Numbered from the stretch's first letter, positions 37,102 through 47,987 are shown. The stretch is 64,000 nt of DNA from an uncultured Rhodospirillales bacterium (GCA_903835235.1 CAILMF010000054.1:1-64000); one strand, 5' to 3'. Notes: a model not told the origin generated them from the sequence alone. A program made the numbers and translations.

Positions 37102-38277
37102 CTACCGCTTCGCCAGCTGCTTCTCGACAATCGCCGCCAGGATTCCTGCGCCATAGGGAATGGCGGTGTCGTTGAAGTCGTATTTCGGGTTGTGCACCTC
37201 GCACCCGCCCATCTGCCCCTCGCCATTGCCGACGATGATGTAGGCGCCCGGCCGCTCCTGCAGCATGTAGGAGAAATCCTCGCTGCCCATCACCGGCGCC
37301 TTGTTGCGCTCCACATGCGCCTCGCCCACCAGCTCGGCCGCGGCATCGGCAATGGCCGTGGTCTGCTCCGGCGTGTTGATGACGGGGACGGTGATCTCGT
37401 TCCAGTGCAGCTCCGCCGTGGCACCGAAGCCGGCGGCAATGGCGGTGGCCAGCGCCTGCATGCGGTCGCGGACCAGCTGCATCGTCTCCACCTTGTAGGT
37501 GCGGACGGTGCCGCGCAGGTGCACGCGCTCCGGGATGACGTTGTAGGCCTGGCCGGCATCGAAGCCGGTGGTGCTGACCACGGCGGTATCAATCGGCGCC
37601 ACGTTGCGGGCGACGATGCTCTGATAGGCGGTGACGATCTGCGCGCCGACCACCACCGGGTCGACAGTGCTTTCCGGCCGCGCGCCATGGCCGCCCTTGC
37701 CGTGGATGTCCAGGTCCCAGAACGCCGCGCCGGCCATCATGGCGCCGGGGCGAATGCCGTACTTGCCCACCGCCAGGCCGGGGCGGTTGTGCAGGCCGTA
37801 GATTTCGTCACACGGAAAACGCTGGAACAGCCCGTCATTCAGCATGGCCAGCGCGCCGCCGCGGCCTTCCTCGGCCGGCTGGAAGATCAGGTTGACGGTG
37901 CCATCGAAGTTCCTGGTCTCCGCCAGGTACTTGGCGGCGCCCAGCAGCATGGTGGTGTGGCCGTCATGGCCGCAGGCATGCATCATGTTCGGCACGGTGC
38001 TCTTGTGGCCGAAGCTGTTTTCCTCGGCCATCGGCAGCGCGTCCATGTCCGCCCGCAGGCCGATGGCGCGGTTGCCCTGGCCGTTGCGCAGCACGCCGAC
38101 CACGCCGGTGACGCCGACGCCGCGATGCACCTCGTAGCCCATCGCCTCCAGCCGCTCCGCCACCAGGGCGGCGGTACGGGTCTCCTCCAGGCCGATCTCG
38201 GGGTGCATGTGGAAGTCCCGGCGCCAGGCGGTGAGTTCTTCCTGCCAGTCGCGAATGCGCTCAACGGGTGTGGTCAC
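37102..38277 (-). CDS. M20 family metal-dependent amidohydrolase
   Basis: A 391-aa peptidase-M20D-type enzyme (hippurate hydrolase or N-acyl amino acid amidohydrolase group). Metal ligands are visible in ACGHDGHTTML near residue 104, the PAEEG catalytic Glu pair near residue 137, and the C-terminal GSEDFSYM. It hydrolyses an N-acyl amide in the cytoplasm, but the substrate is unknown. Its start overlaps the DUF2783 gene stop by 4 bases, so it belongs with the FAD monooxygenase unit and may process an amide intermediate. Confidence 0.9.
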   Translation of the reverse strand: MTTPVERIRDWQEELTAWRRDFHMHPEIGLEETRTAALVAERLEAMGYEVHRGVGVTGVVGVLRNGQGNRAIGLRADMDALPMAEENSFGHKSTVPNMMHACGHDGHTTMLLGAAKYLAETRNFDGTVNLIFQPAEEGRGGALAMLNDGLFQRFPCDEIYGLHNRPGLAVGKYGIRPGAMMAGAAFWDLDIHGKGGHGARPESTVDPVVVGAQIVTAYQSIVARNVAPIDTAVVSTTGFDAGQAYNVIPERVHLRGTVRTYKVETMQLVRDRMQALATAIAAGFGATAELHWNEITVPVINTPEQTTAIADAAAELVGEAHVERNKAPVMGSEDFSYMLQERPGAYIIVGNGEGQMGGCEVHNPKYDFNDTAIPYGAGILAAIVEKQLAKR

Positions 38278-38471
38278 GGCTTGTCTCCTTGTGTCGCCAG
38301 GGCCAGGGCTTCCCGCAGGATGTCCATGTCGCCGATATGGTTGGCCAGCAGCAGCACCAGCCGGGCATCCAGCCGGCGCGAGCGCGCTTCGTCAAGCTCA
38401 CGATGCGCCTGCATCAGCGCCTCGTACAGGGCATCCGGATCGGCCAGGCGCGGTTCGGTCTGCAACGGCAT
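38274..38471 (-). CDS. DUF2783 family small protein
   Basis: A 65-aa helical protein matching DUF2783 (PDALYEALMQAHREL, RLVLLLANHIGD). It overlaps the monooxygenase stop by one base (TAATG) and the amidohydrolase start by 4. Function unknown. The family typically follows FAD monooxygenase genes, as here and at 9412-9618, so it may be an accessory subunit of that enzyme. Confidence 0.85.
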   Translation of the reverse strand: MPLQTEPRLADPDALYEALMQAHRELDEARSRRLDARLVLLLANHIGDMDILREALALATQGDKP

Positions 38472-40093
38472 TATATGAGTCCCAGGGCGCGACGATGGGC
38501 GGCTGCGATCTCCGCCGCTTCAGGCGCGTGCAGCCGCGCGGCAAGGTGCTGGTCGGGGCGCAGCAGCAGCGCGTCGCCGGGCCGGGCCTGCCAGCGGCGG
38601 GCCACCAGGCCGGCATGGTCCCACAGCGCGCCGGGGCGGTCGTCATCCGTCACCAGCACGGAGGTGATGCCGCCCGGCACCTCGGCGGGCACGGCGCCGA
38701 AGCACAGCAGCGTGAAGCGCCCATCCGCGCCGATATGGCGCAGCAGCCAATCCGCCCGGCCGGCGACCAGCACCGGCGCATCCGGCGCCGGCGCGCCCAG
38801 CGGCAGGCCCTCGCCCCCCGGCGTGGCCAAGGGCGAGCCATGCAGCGTGGCCGGGCGCGAGAGCCGGCCGGAATTCACCATCTGCCGGGCGAAGCCATGG
38901 CCGCGCGCCAGTTGCAGCACGGCATCCCGGTAGGCATGCGCCGCGCCGTTCTTCGGCGTGATGAAATCCGTGCTGCGGGTGCTGTTCAATATGTTCTCGT
39001 CGGCGGCCAGGATGCGCTCGGCGTCATAGCTGTCCAGCAGGCTCTCCGCTGCCTCGCCGGCCAGCACGGCGGCCAGCTTCCAGCCGAGGTTGTCGACATC
39101 CTGCACGCCGCCATTGCCGCCGCGGGCGCCGAACGGGCTGACCTGGTGCGCGCTGTCACCGGCGAAGATCACTCGGCCATGGCGGAACCGCTCCAGCCGC
39201 CGGCAGCGGAAGGTATAGACGCTGACCCATTCCAGCTCGAATGGCGGCGCCGCCAGGCCGCTGGCGCCTTCCAGCATGGCGCGCACCCGCGCGACCACAC
39301 GCTCCGGCTGCTTCTCCACTGCCGGGTCAGCGTCCCAGCCCAGCTGGAAGTCGATCCGCCAGACATCGTCCGGCTGCTTGTGCAGCAGCACGGATTGCCC
39401 GGGGTGGAAGGGCGGGTCGAACCAGAACCAGCGCTCGCTGGGGAAGTCCGCATGCATGACCACATCGGCGATCAGGAAACGGTCGCGGAACACCTGGCCA
39501 AGGAAGGGCAACGCCAATGCCTCCCGCACCGTGCTGCGGGCGCCATCGCAGGCCAGCAGCCAGTCCGCGTTCAGGGTGTAGTCGCCTTCCGGCGTGGTGA
39601 GGTGCAGCAGCGCGCCATGGGCATTGTGCTGCACGCCGGCCAGCCGCGTCTTCCAGCGCAGGTCGACCAGGCCGGTCGCCTCGCAGGCCTGCACTAGCCA
39701 TTCCTCGGCGTAGTATTGCTGCAGGTTCACGAAGGCCGGGTATTCATGCCCCTGCTCCGGCAGCAGGTCGAAGCCATAGGCTTCCTGGTCTTGGAAGAAG
39801 ACCCGCCCGCGGGACCAGGTGACGCCCTTTTCCAGGAAGCGCTTGCCCAGGCCGAGCCGACCGTAGATCTCCAGCGTGCGCTTGGCCCAGCATATGGCGC
39901 GGGAGCCGAAGGAGACGGTGTCGTCCTCATCCACCACCACGCTGGCCACGCCGCGCCGGGCCAGGTCCAGCGCCATGGTCAGCCCGACCACACCGGCGCC
40001 GGCAATGACCACCCGGGCGTGTTCCGGCATGGCGCTGCCCAACGCGGCGGGGCGCCGGAAGGCATAGCGGGGGTTCTGGTGGGTCGCGGTCAT
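38471..40093 (-). CDS. FAD-dependent aromatic monooxygenase, second copy
   Basis: A 540-aa group A flavoprotein hydroxylase. The FAD-binding GAGVVG is at residues 32-37, the DG-type motif is in LLACDGARSTV near residue 185, and GDSAHQVSPFGARGGNGG near residue 310 completes the FAD site. A thioredoxin-like C-terminal region follows. The start at 40093 has a GAGGAGG ribosome site. Its N-terminus shares the FRRP segment with the enzyme at 7712-9415, but sequence and operon partners differ, suggesting a different substrate. Confidence 0.88.
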   Translation of the reverse strand: MTATHQNPRYAFRRPAALGSAMPEHARVVIAGAGVVGLTMALDLARRGVASVVVDEDDTVSFGSRAICWAKRTLEIYGRLGLGKRFLEKGVTWSRGRVFFQDQEAYGFDLLPEQGHEYPAFVNLQQYYAEEWLVQACEATGLVDLRWKTRLAGVQHNAHGALLHLTTPEGDYTLNADWLLACDGARSTVREALALPFLGQVFRDRFLIADVVMHADFPSERWFWFDPPFHPGQSVLLHKQPDDVWRIDFQLGWDADPAVEKQPERVVARVRAMLEGASGLAAPPFELEWVSVYTFRCRRLERFRHGRVIFAGDSAHQVSPFGARGGNGGVQDVDNLGWKLAAVLAGEAAESLLDSYDAERILAADENILNSTRSTDFITPKNGAAHAYRDAVLQLARGHGFARQMVNSGRLSRPATLHGSPLATPGGEGLPLGAPAPDAPVLVAGRADWLLRHIGADGRFTLLCFGAVPAEVPGGITSVLVTDDDRPGALWDHAGLVARRWQARPGDALLLRPDQHLAARLHAPEAAEIAAAHRRALGLI

Positions 40094-40243
40094 GGCCTCC
40101 TCACAACCCCAGCGCGGCGCCCTTGTCCAGGCCGTTTTGGCGGCAAGCCTGGCGGCACCCCGCGCGTGGCAAGCATACCCTTTCCGCGCGCCGCCGCGCT
40201 GCGGCACCGGCCGCTTGCGCCGAAGCATTGAGGCCGGATTTCG

Positions 40244-40319
40244 TGCTGTAGTTTCAATATGTTGTAGTGCCGGACATCGGCTTGGGTGTTTCCACCCAGG
40301 CCGATGTTGCTTTAGGCTG
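40244..40319 (+). promoter_or_regulatory. Conserved 76-nt element, copy B, with 30-nt hairpin
   Basis: The second copy of the element at 26187-26262. The hairpin is at 40276-40305, with stems ATCGGC/GCCGAT and TGGGTG/CACCCA and loop TTTC. It ends 28 bases before the start of a secreted protein, a distance similar to copy A. Confidence 0.7.
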
Positions 40320-40347
40320 GCTCGGCCCTTGGCCTTGGAGGAAAGCT

Positions 40348-41046
40348 ATGATTCGTCGCACGCTGCTGGCCCTGTTGCTCGCGGGGCTGGTCGCCCCTGG
40401 CCTTGCGCCGGGCGCCAAGGCGCAATCAACCGACCCATCATTCCGAATCTTTAACAACACCCGGCATGTGGTGAACGAGGTTTATGCCTCGGTGGCGAAT
40501 GAGCGGAACTGGGGCAACGACCGGCTGGGCAACGAGATCATCAACCCCGGCGCCAACCACATTGTCCGGCTGCCGCAGGGCGAGTGCACCTATGACATTC
40601 GGATCGTCTACCAGGGCGGCCTGGCCGAGGAACGCCGGCGGATCAACACCTGCAACCTGACCGACCTGCAACTGCCGCTGGTGACGAATGCGCCGGTGCA
40701 GCAGGCCCAGCCACGCCAGGCGCCGCAGCCGCAGCAACCGCAGCAGCAGCCGCGCCAGGTTCAGCCGCAGGCGCCACAGGGCGGGCCGACCACCGGCAAC
40801 CCCAGCTTCAACCTGTTGAACCAAAGCAGCCGGGTGATCGAGGAGTTCTACGCCTCCGCCGCCAGTGCGCGGGACTGGGGCCAGGACCGGCTGGGCGATG
40901 CCGTGGTGCAGCCGGGCGGCAGCTTCGCCGTGCAACTGCCGCAGGGCGAATGCGTCTACGACCTGCGCGCGGTGTTCCAGGGCGGCGGCAACCAGGAACG
41001 CCGCGGCGTCAACACCTGCGCGCTGGACAACTATATCGTCAGGTAG
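40348..41046 (+). CDS. Secreted protein with two tandem homologous domains
   Basis: A 232-aa exported protein I cannot assign to a named family. A signal peptide covers residues 1-25 (ending GAKAQ). Two copies of one domain follow, about residues 30-110 and 152-230, sharing the patterns N-W-G-x-DRLG and LPQGEC-x-YD and ending in a VNTC-like strand. Each has two cysteines exactly 22 apart (C80/C102 and C202/C224), likely disulphides. A Gln/Pro-rich linker (about 115-148) joins them. The start at 40348 has a GGAGGA site. Confidence 0.8.
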   Translation: MIRRTLLALLLAGLVAPGLAPGAKAQSTDPSFRIFNNTRHVVNEVYASVANERNWGNDRLGNEIINPGANHIVRLPQGECTYDIRIVYQGGLAEERRRINTCNLTDLQLPLVTNAPVQQAQPRQAPQPQQPQQQPRQVQPQAPQGGPTTGNPSFNLLNQSSRVIEEFYASAASARDWGQDRLGDAVVQPGGSFAVQLPQGECVYDLRAVFQGGGNQERRGVNTCALDNYIVR

Positions 41047-41080
41047 CGTGGCGGCGGCGTTGAGCCGCCCCCCACCCTGG

Positions 41081-41105
41081 CCCTCCCCCACGTCGTGGGG
41101 GAGGG
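41081..41105. terminator. 11-bp hairpin between convergent genes
   Basis: CCCTCCCCCAC and its complement pair perfectly around a 3-base loop, between the secreted protein stop and the end of the minus-strand molybdopterin subunit gene. There is no U-run on either side. Possible bidirectional terminator or small palindromic repeat. Confidence 0.5.
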
Positions 41106-41112
41106 TGCAATG

Positions 41113-43431
41113 CTACGCCGCCTTCGCGTTGATCGCCTTCCACACCACTTCCGGCGTGGCGGGCATGTCGATGTGGGTCACGCCATCCTCGCTCAGCGCG
41201 TCGACCAGCGCATTCATGACAGCGGGCGGCGAGCCCACGGCGCCGGCCTCGCCCGCCCCCTTCACCCCCATCGGGTTGGTCTCGCAGGGGATTTCCATCA
41301 GCTGCACGTCGATGTCCGGCAGGTCCGAGGCGCGCGGCAGCGCGTAGTCCTGGAAGCTGGCGCTGAGCAGCTGGCCACTTTCCTTGTCATAGCTGGTGCG
41401 TTCCAGCACCGCCTGGCCATAGCCCTGGGCCACGCCGCCATGCACCTGGCCGCGCACGATCATCGGGTTCAGCGCATGGCCGACATCGTCCACCACGGTG
41501 TACTTCACCACCGCCACATGGCCGGTCTCGGGGTCCACCTCCACCTCAGCGGCGTGGCAGCCGTTGGGGAAGGTGTGGCTCTTGATCTCCGCCACTTCCG
41601 CGGCGTCCAGCTGGGTGGCGCTGGTGTTGCCGGCGGCCAGGGCGGCGCGCTGGGCGGCGGCGAGATCGAGAATATTCACCGCCTTGTCGGTGCCGACGAC
41701 GCTGAAGGTGCCCTTGGTGAACTCGATATCCACCGGTGCTGCTTCCAGATGCTCGCTGGCCGCCTGCTTGCCCTTCTCGATCACCGTCGCCGCGGTCAGC
41801 AAAATCGCCTGACCTTCCGAGTAAAGGCTGCGCGCGCCGCCGGTGCCACCACCGGTCGGGATCAGGTCCGAGTCGCCCTGCAGGATGCGGATTTTCTCGA
41901 CGGGAATCCCCAGCTCGAAGCTGGTCATCATGGCGTAGGCGGTCTCGTGCCCCTGGCCGGTCGATTGCGTGCCGACCAGCACATCCACCATGCCATCGGC
42001 GGCGAAGCGGACTTCGGCGCGCTCGCTCGGCGCGCCGCCGGTAGCTTCCAGGTAGTAGGCCAGGCCGATGCCGCGGCGCTTGCCCTGCGCCTTGCTGGCG
42101 GCGCGGCGGGCGGGGAAGCCGGCCCAGTCCATCCGCTTCAGCGCGGTTTCGTACACCAGGGCGAAGTCGCCGCTGTCGTAACGCTGGTCCATGGCGGTGG
42201 TGAAGGGCATGGCGCTCTGCGGCACCATGTTGCGGCTGCGCAATTCCGCGCGGTCCACGCCCAGCTCGCCGGCGGCGGCGTCGATCAGCCGCTCCACCAC
42301 GTAGTTGCTCTCAGGCCGCCCAGCGCCCCGGTACGCATCCACCGGCGTGGTGTTGGTCAGCACGCCGATGACGTTGGCGTGGATGGCCTGGAAGCCATAG
42401 ACGCTGGCCAGCACCTTGGTGCCCGCCATGGTCGGGATGAACGGCCCGAAGGTGGAGAGATAGGCGCCCATCTCAGCGTAGTTCTTGGTCCGCAGCGCCA
42501 GGAACTTGTGGTTCGCATCCAGCGCGATGCTGCATTCCGTGATGTTGGCGCGGCCCTGCGTGTCCGTCAGGAAGGCTTCGGTGCGCTCAGACGTCCACTT
42601 CACCGGGCGGCCCAGGGCGCGCGAGGCGAACAGCGTCAGCACGTGTTCCGGGTACAGGAACAGCTTCATGCCGAAGCCGCCGCCGACATCCGGCGTCACC
42701 ACGCGGAACTTGTCTTCCGGCAGCTTGAAGACCGCGTTGGCCAGCAGACCCTTCACCAACCAGGACCCCTGGGTGTTGGTCCACAGGCTGAACTTGCCCT
42801 CGCCGGCCTCGTAGCTGCCCAGCGCGGCGCGGGCTTCCATGGAAGCCACGACGACGCGGTTGTTCACCAGGCGGCGCGTGGTCACATGCGCGGCCCCGGC
42901 GAACAGCGCGTCGGTCTTCGCCTTGTCGCCCACTTCCCAGTCGAAGCAGAGGTTCTTGGTGCCGGCCCAGACTTCCGGCTGGCCGGCGTCCAGCGCCGAA
43001 CCCAGATCGGTCGCGGAAGCCAGTTCCGCATAGCCGACCTCGATCGCCTCGGCGGCGTCGCGTGCCTGCTTGGACGTCTCGGCCACCACGAAGGCCACGG
43101 GGTCGCCGACATGGCGCACCTGGCCATTGGCCAGCGCCGGGCGCGGGGTATTGGCGCGGGGGCTGCCGTCGCGATTCTTCAGCGGCACGGCGCAGGGCAG
43201 GTCGCCCAGCTCGGCGATATCGGCGTGGGTGAAGACGCCCAGCACGCCCGGCATGGCGCGGGCCGCCGCGGTGTCGATGCCGGTGATCGTGGCGGCCGCA
43301 TGGGGGCTGCGCAGCACATGGCCATAGCCCTGGCCCGGCAGGTCGATATCGTCGGTGTAGCGCCCGCCGCCCTTCAGCAACCGGGGGTCCTCGATGCGCC
43401 GTAGCGGTTGGCTGAGCCCGAACTTGGCCAT
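41113..43431 (-). CDS. Molybdenum hydroxylase large subunit, CoxL form II-like
   Basis: A 772-aa xanthine dehydrogenase-family large subunit. The active-site loop at residues 366-372 is AYRGAGR, the form II signature; true CO dehydrogenase has a cysteine-containing AYXCSFR loop, so CO oxidation is not expected. GGGFGMK at about 250-256 and a GTGGARS stretch further on are cofactor-contact regions. Neither the FAD nor the [2Fe-2S] subunit gene is adjacent. It ends close to a hairpin shared with the convergent gene. Confidence 0.87.
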   Translation of the reverse strand: MAKFGLSQPLRRIEDPRLLKGGGRYTDDIDLPGQGYGHVLRSPHAAATITGIDTAAARAMPGVLGVFTHADIAELGDLPCAVPLKNRDGSPRANTPRPALANGQVRHVGDPVAFVVAETSKQARDAAEAIEVGYAELASATDLGSALDAGQPEVWAGTKNLCFDWEVGDKAKTDALFAGAAHVTTRRLVNNRVVVASMEARAALGSYEAGEGKFSLWTNTQGSWLVKGLLANAVFKLPEDKFRVVTPDVGGGFGMKLFLYPEHVLTLFASRALGRPVKWTSERTEAFLTDTQGRANITECSIALDANHKFLALRTKNYAEMGAYLSTFGPFIPTMAGTKVLASVYGFQAIHANVIGVLTNTTPVDAYRGAGRPESNYVVERLIDAAAGELGVDRAELRSRNMVPQSAMPFTTAMDQRYDSGDFALVYETALKRMDWAGFPARRAASKAQGKRRGIGLAYYLEATGGAPSERAEVRFAADGMVDVLVGTQSTGQGHETAYAMMTSFELGIPVEKIRILQGDSDLIPTGGGTGGARSLYSEGQAILLTAATVIEKGKQAASEHLEAAPVDIEFTKGTFSVVGTDKAVNILDLAAAQRAALAAGNTSATQLDAAEVAEIKSHTFPNGCHAAEVEVDPETGHVAVVKYTVVDDVGHALNPMIVRGQVHGGVAQGYGQAVLERTSYDKESGQLLSASFQDYALPRASDLPDIDVQLMEIPCETNPMGVKGAGEAGAVGSPPAVMNALVDALSEDGVTHIDMPATPEVVWKAINAKAA

Positions 43432-43514
43432 GTCTCTGCTCCCGTGGTCTTCCTGCGCCCATCATCTAGCCCCAAGGGGGGCGATGGGAAGCCCCCCCCC
43501 GGGTTGAAGGCAAC

Positions 43515-46500
43515 CTAATGCCCCGCAGGATGCACCGGCGGCGGCACGATGCCGAACCAGCCCTTGATGCGTTCCCGCAGCCATTGGAACACCACGTAGA
43601 GCATCGGGATCATGAAGATGCCGATGACCGCCGCCGCGATCATGCCGCCGAACACCGGGGTGCCGACGGCGCGCCGCGACAGCGCCGCCGCGCCGGTGGC
43701 ATAGACCAGCGGCACCAGGCCCAGCACGAAGGCGATGGAGGTCATCATCACCGCGCGGAACCTGAGCCGCGCGCCCTCGATGGCTGCCTCCGCAATGCTG
43801 CGTCCACGCAGTTCGCGTGCCTCCTTCGAGAACTCGATGATCAGGATGCCGTTCTTCGCCGCCAGTGCGATCAGCACCACCAGGCCGATCTGCGCGTACA
43901 CATCCAGTGACAGGCCGAAGAACCAGATGGCGGTGAAGCTGCCCAGGCCGCCCACCGCGACCGAAAGCAGTACCGGCACCGGGATGGTCCAGCTTTCATA
44001 CAGCGCCACCAGGAACAGGTAGGCGAACAGGATCGCCAGCCCGATCAGGATGCCGGTCTGCCCCGCCGCCTGCTTTTCCTGGAAGGCGGTGCCGGTCCAT
44101 TCGAAGCCATAGCCCTGCGGCAGGGAGCGGGCGGAGATTTCCTCCATCGCCTTCAACGCATCGCCGGAGGAGACGCCGGGGCGCCCGACACCATTCAGCA
44201 GCACACTGCGATAGTTGTTGTAGCGCTGGATGGTCTGCGGTCCGACCACGATCCGCGCATCGGCGAAGGCCCGCAGCGGCACCATCTGGCCCTGGCGGTT
44301 GCGCACGCGGATGCGCCAGATGTCCGGGATGTCGTTGCGGTCGCTGGCCTCGGCCTGGATGTTGACCTGCCAGGTGCGGCCGAACTGGTTGAAGTCGTTG
44401 ACGTAGAAGCCGCCCAGCGTGGCCTGCAGGGCGTTGAACACGTCCGAGATCTGCACGCCCAGCGCCTGCGCCTTGTCGCGGTCGACATCCAGGTACAGCG
44501 ACGGCGTGGTCGGGCTGAAGGTGGTGAAGACAGCGGCCAGCCGCGGGTCCTGCCGCGTCGCCGCCATCAGCCCATAGGCGACGCCGCCGAGTTCCGCGGG
44601 GTCGCGGCCCTGGAAGTCCTGCAACTGGTATTCGAAGCCCGCGCCGGTGCCGAGCCCGATGATCGGCGGAATGTTGAAGGCGAAGACGTTGGCGGTGCGA
44701 ATGCCGGCGGTGGCACCAAAGGTGCGGCCGATGGCGGCGAAGACGCTGTCCTGCGCCGCGGTCCGGTCGGCAAACGGCTTCATCCGCGCCACCAGGAAGG
44801 CGGCGTTGGATTGCGCACCACCATCAATGAGCGAGAAGCCGACAATCGCCAGCACGTCCTGGATGGCGGTGTTCTGCTTCAATATCGCTTCCACCTGGGC
44901 GGTGGCTTCCCGCGTGCGGGAAACGCTGGCGCCCTGCGGCAACTGAAGCTGCATGAAGAAGGCGCCCTGGTCCTCCTGCGGCAGGAAGCCCTGCGGGGTC
45001 TTGCCGCCGACGAACCAGATGCCGGCGCCGAAGCCGGCGGTCAGCAGCAGCGCCAGCACCGCCACCCGCACCAGCCGGGTGACGATCCAGGCATAGCCGT
45101 CGCGCACCTTGTCGATACCGCGCAGCACGTACTTGATCGGGCCGCGCTTCGGCCCGGTATGGCGCAGCACCAGGCCGCACAACGCCGGGGAAAGCGTCAG
45201 CGCGTTGATGGCGGAGATCACCATGGCCACGCTGATGGTGACCGCGAACTGCCGGAACAGCACGCCTGACACGCCGGGGATGAAGGCGACGGGGACGAAG
45301 ACCGAAAGCAGCACCAGGGTGATGGCGATGATCGGCGCGGTGATCTCGCCCATCGCCTTCTTCACCGCGTCCTTCGGCGACAGCTCCGGATGTTCCTCCA
45401 GCACGCGCTCGACGTTTTCCACCACCACGATGGCATCATCCACCACGATGCCGATGGCCAAGACCAGCGCGAGCAGCGAGATGGTGTTGGCGGAATAGCC
45501 GACGATCAGCAGGACCGCGAAGGTGCCGATGAGCGAGACCGGCACCGCGATGGTCGGGATGATGGTGGCCCGCGCACTGCCCAGGAACAGGTAGACGACG
45601 ATGACGACGAGGATGAACGCCTCCAGCAGCGTCATCATCACCTCCTTGATCGTGTCGGTCACGAAGGTGCTGGTGTCGTACACCACATTGAATTTCATGC
45701 CCGGCGGGAAGCGGGTGGCCAGCTGGTCCAGCGCCTTGCGGTAGGCGGCGGCCACCTGCACCGCATTGGCGCCCGGCGCCAGGTAGATGCCCATGGAGAC
45801 GTTGGGCCGGCCGTTCAGCCGCGCCTCCACGTCCATGCTGGCGGCACCCAGTTCGACGCGGGCGATGTCCTTGATCTTCAGCACCGAGCCATCGGGGTTG
45901 GCGCGCAGCACGATTTCCCCGAACTGCGCCGGGCTGGTGAGCCGCCCCAAGGTCTGGATGTTCAGCTGGAATTGCTGCGCGTCGTCGATCGGCCGGGCGC
46001 CGATGCGGCCGACCGCGGCCTGGATGTTCTGCGCCTGGATCGCGGTGATGATGTCCTGCGGCGTCAGGTTGACGTTGATCAGCCGGTCGACGTCGAACCA
46101 CACCCGCATGGAGTAGTCCTGGTTGGCGAAGAGCTGCGCCTGGCCGACGCCGGGAATGCGCGCCACCGTGTCCAGGATGTTGATGGTGATGTAGTTGGAC
46201 AGGAACAGCGGGTCCTGCTCGCCATTCTCGGAATAGAAGCTGGTGAAGGCCAGGATCGCGCTGGACTGCTTGCGCACCAGCACGCCGGAGCGCTGCACCT
46301 CCTGCGGCAATCGCGCGAGGACGGACTGCACCCGGTTGTTGACGTTGACGGTGTTGATGTCCGGGTTGGTGCCCAGCGCGAAGGTCACGGCCAGGGTATA
46401 GGTGCCGTCATTGGCGCTGTTGCTGCGCATGTACAGCATGCGGTCGGCGCCATTGACCGCGCTTTCGATCACCTGGCCGACGGTGGCTTCCACCACGGCT

Positions 46501-46664
46501 GCGGAGGCACCGGGATAGCGCGCGGTCACGCTGACCTGCGGCGGTACGATGTCCGGGAACTGGCTGACGGGAATGGCGAACATGGCCAGCGCGCCGGCCA
46601 GCGTCATCACGATCGCGATGACGATGGCCAGCCGTGGCCGGTCGACGAAGACGGAGCTGATCAT
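43515..46664 (-). CDS. RND multidrug efflux permease (HAE1 type)
   Basis: A 1049-aa inner-membrane proton-driven exporter of the AcrB/MexB/MexF class, full length. The duplicated layout is visible: a first membrane helix at residues 9-28, two large periplasmic loops, and a central helix cluster with the proton-relay DD pair in [14 protein letters not shown] near residue 410. The adaptor gene lies 10 bases upstream on the same strand. No TolC-like outer membrane factor is in the window, so a distant one must be used. Confidence 0.94.
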   Translation of the reverse strand: MISSVFVDRPRLAIVIAIVMTLAGALAMFAIPVSQFPDIVPPQVSVTARYPGASAAVVEATVGQVIESAVNGADRMLYMRSNSANDGTYTLAVTFALGTNPDINTVNVNNRVQSVLARLPQEVQRSGVLVRKQSSAILAFTSFYSENGEQDPLFLSNYITINILDTVARIPGVGQAQLFANQDYSMRVWFDVDRLINVNLTPQDIITAIQAQNIQAAVGRIGARPIDDAQQFQLNIQTLGRLTSPAQFGEIVLRANPDGSVLKIKDIARVELGAASMDVEARLNGRPNVSMGIYLAPGANAVQVAAAYRKALDQLATRFPPGMKFNVVYDTSTFVTDTIKEVMMTLLEAFILVVIVVYLFLGSARATIIPTIAVPVSLIGTFAVLLIVGYSANTISLLALVLAIGIVVDDAIVVVENVERVLEEHPELSPKDAVKKAMGEITAPIIAITLVLLSVFVPVAFIPGVSGVLFRQFAVTISVAMVISAINALTLSPALCGLVLRHTGPKRGPIKYVLRGIDKVRDGYAWIVTRLVRVAVLALLLTAGFGAGIWFVGGKTPQGFLPQEDQGAFFMQLQLPQGASVSRTREATAQVEAILKQNTAIQDVLAIVGFSLIDGGAQSNAAFLVARMKPFADRTAAQDSVFAAIGRTFGATAGIRTANVFAFNIPPIIGLGTGAGFEYQLQDFQGRDPAELGGVAYGLMAATRQDPRLAAVFTTFSPTTPSLYLDVDRDKAQALGVQISDVFNALQATLGGFYVNDFNQFGRTWQVNIQAEASDRNDIPDIWRIRVRNRQGQMVPLRAFADARIVVGPQTIQRYNNYRSVLLNGVGRPGVSSGDALKAMEEISARSLPQGYGFEWTGTAFQEKQAAGQTGILIGLAILFAYLFLVALYESWTIPVPVLLSVAVGGLGSFTAIWFFGLSLDVYAQIGLVVLIALAAKNGILIIEFSKEARELRGRSIAEAAIEGARLRFRAVMMTSIAFVLGLVPLVYATGAAALSRRAVGTPVFGGMIAAAVIGIFMIPMLYVVFQWLRERIKGWFGIVPPPVHPAGH

Positions 46665-46674
46665 GTCTCGCGCC

Positions 46675-47853
46675 TCAGCCGGGCCGACCGGCAGGGCCAG
46701 GGCGCCCGGCGGGTGGCGCGCCGGCGGGGGCCGGGTTCACCGGGCCGTTCGGCGTGACGCGCTGCATGCCCTCGGTGATGACCTGCTCGCCGCCATCCAG
46801 GCCGCGTTCGATCACGGCCTCGGCGGCGCTGCTGCGGCCCAGGGTCACGTTGCGGCGCTCCGCCTTGTTGCCCTCGCCGACCACGAACACGTAGGTGCCG
46901 CCCTGGTCCTGCAACACGGCGGCGCGCGGAATGACGATGGCCGGCACCTTCTCGGCCCCCTCCACCGCCACGGTGACGAACTGGCCGTCCACCAGCTCCC
47001 GGTCGCCGGCGCTGCCGGCGCGGGCCTGGCTGCGGATGGGGTTGGGGATCAGCGCGCGCACCAGCAGCGTGTCGGTGTTGCGGTCCACCTGGGTGTCGAT
47101 GAACTCGATCCGGCCGTCATGCGGGTAATTGGTGCCGTCGGTCAGCTTGATGCGGACCACCACGGCGCTGACGCCGCCGCGCGCCTCATACCTGTTGCGC
47201 AGCTCCAGCGCCTGGCGCTGGCTGACGGTGAAGGAAACCCGCATCGGGTCCTGGCTGACGATGGTGGCCAGCACGTCGCTGCTGGGCGTGACCACGTTGC
47301 CGATGGCATAGGTGGCGCGGCCGATCTTGCCATCCACCGCCGCGATGACATTGGTATAGGCCAGGTTGATCTCGGCGATGCGGACCTGCGCCTGGGCGCC
47401 CAGCACCGTGGCGGCGGAGGTGCGTTCAGCCGCCAGGGCGGTATCCAGCGCGGCCTGGGTGCCGGCGCCGCTGCCGCGCAACTCCTGCGCCCGTTGCAGG
47501 CCAACCCGGGCATTCACCGCGGTGGCCTGGGCGCTGGCCAGCTGGGCGCGGGCCTGTTCCAGCTGGGCCTCGAAGGGCGGCCGTTCGATCCGGAACAGCA
47601 CGTCGCCGGCCTTCACTTCCTGGCCCTCGGCGAACAGCCGTTCCTGCAGGAAGCCGGTGACGCGGCTGCGCAGGTCGACGCGGAACTGCGCCTCCACCCG
47701 GCCAACGAAGTCGGAGCTTTCGGTCACCGGCTTGCGCTCGGCCGTGATGGTGCCCACCGCCGGCGGCCCCTGCGGGCCGAACTGGGCCAGGGCAGGGCTG
47801 GCCAGGGTAGCGGCGAGCAGCAGGGCGGCAATCGGCGCGGCGTGGCGACGCAT
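46675..47853 (-). CDS. RND efflux periplasmic adaptor subunit
   Basis: A 392-aa membrane fusion protein linking the RND permease to an outer membrane channel. The signal peptide is residues 1-23 (ending SPALAQ). A lipoyl-like segment begins near residue 50 ([16 protein letters not shown]), a helical hairpin covers about 95-165, and a beta-barrel region follows. The C-terminus is Pro/Gly/Ala-rich. The start at 47853 is the only one giving a proper signal peptide. No local regulator gene is present. Confidence 0.92.
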   Translation of the reverse strand: MRRHAAPIAALLLAATLASPALAQFGPQGPPAVGTITAERKPVTESSDFVGRVEAQFRVDLRSRVTGFLQERLFAEGQEVKAGDVLFRIERPPFEAQLEQARAQLASAQATAVNARVGLQRAQELRGSGAGTQAALDTALAAERTSAATVLGAQAQVRIAEINLAYTNVIAAVDGKIGRATYAIGNVVTPSSDVLATIVSQDPMRVSFTVSQRQALELRNRYEARGGVSAVVVRIKLTDGTNYPHDGRIEFIDTQVDRNTDTLLVRALIPNPIRSQARAGSAGDRELVDGQFVTVAVEGAEKVPAIVIPRAAVLQDQGGTYVFVVGEGNKAERRNVTLGRSSAAEAVIERGLDGGEQVITEGMQRVTPNGPVNPAPAGAPPAGRPGPAGRPG

Positions 47854-47987
47854 TGGCAGGTCTCCGGTAATGCCTTGCCATGTCGTGAATGCTGCACCGC
47901 AGTCAAGGACTGGCTTCGTTACCCCGCCGTATGGCTGATCCCGCTCGCGCCGGCTTGCACGGCGCTTGCCGCGCGGTGCAGGCCAGG

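Noticed and set aside
41113-43431. Aerobic CO dehydrogenase
   Set aside because: The active-site loop is AYRGAGR, not the cysteine-containing form I loop, and coxM/coxS are absent.
43485-43503. Run of C as a slippery or phase-variable tract
   Set aside because: It lies outside any coding region, so frame switching is not possible there.
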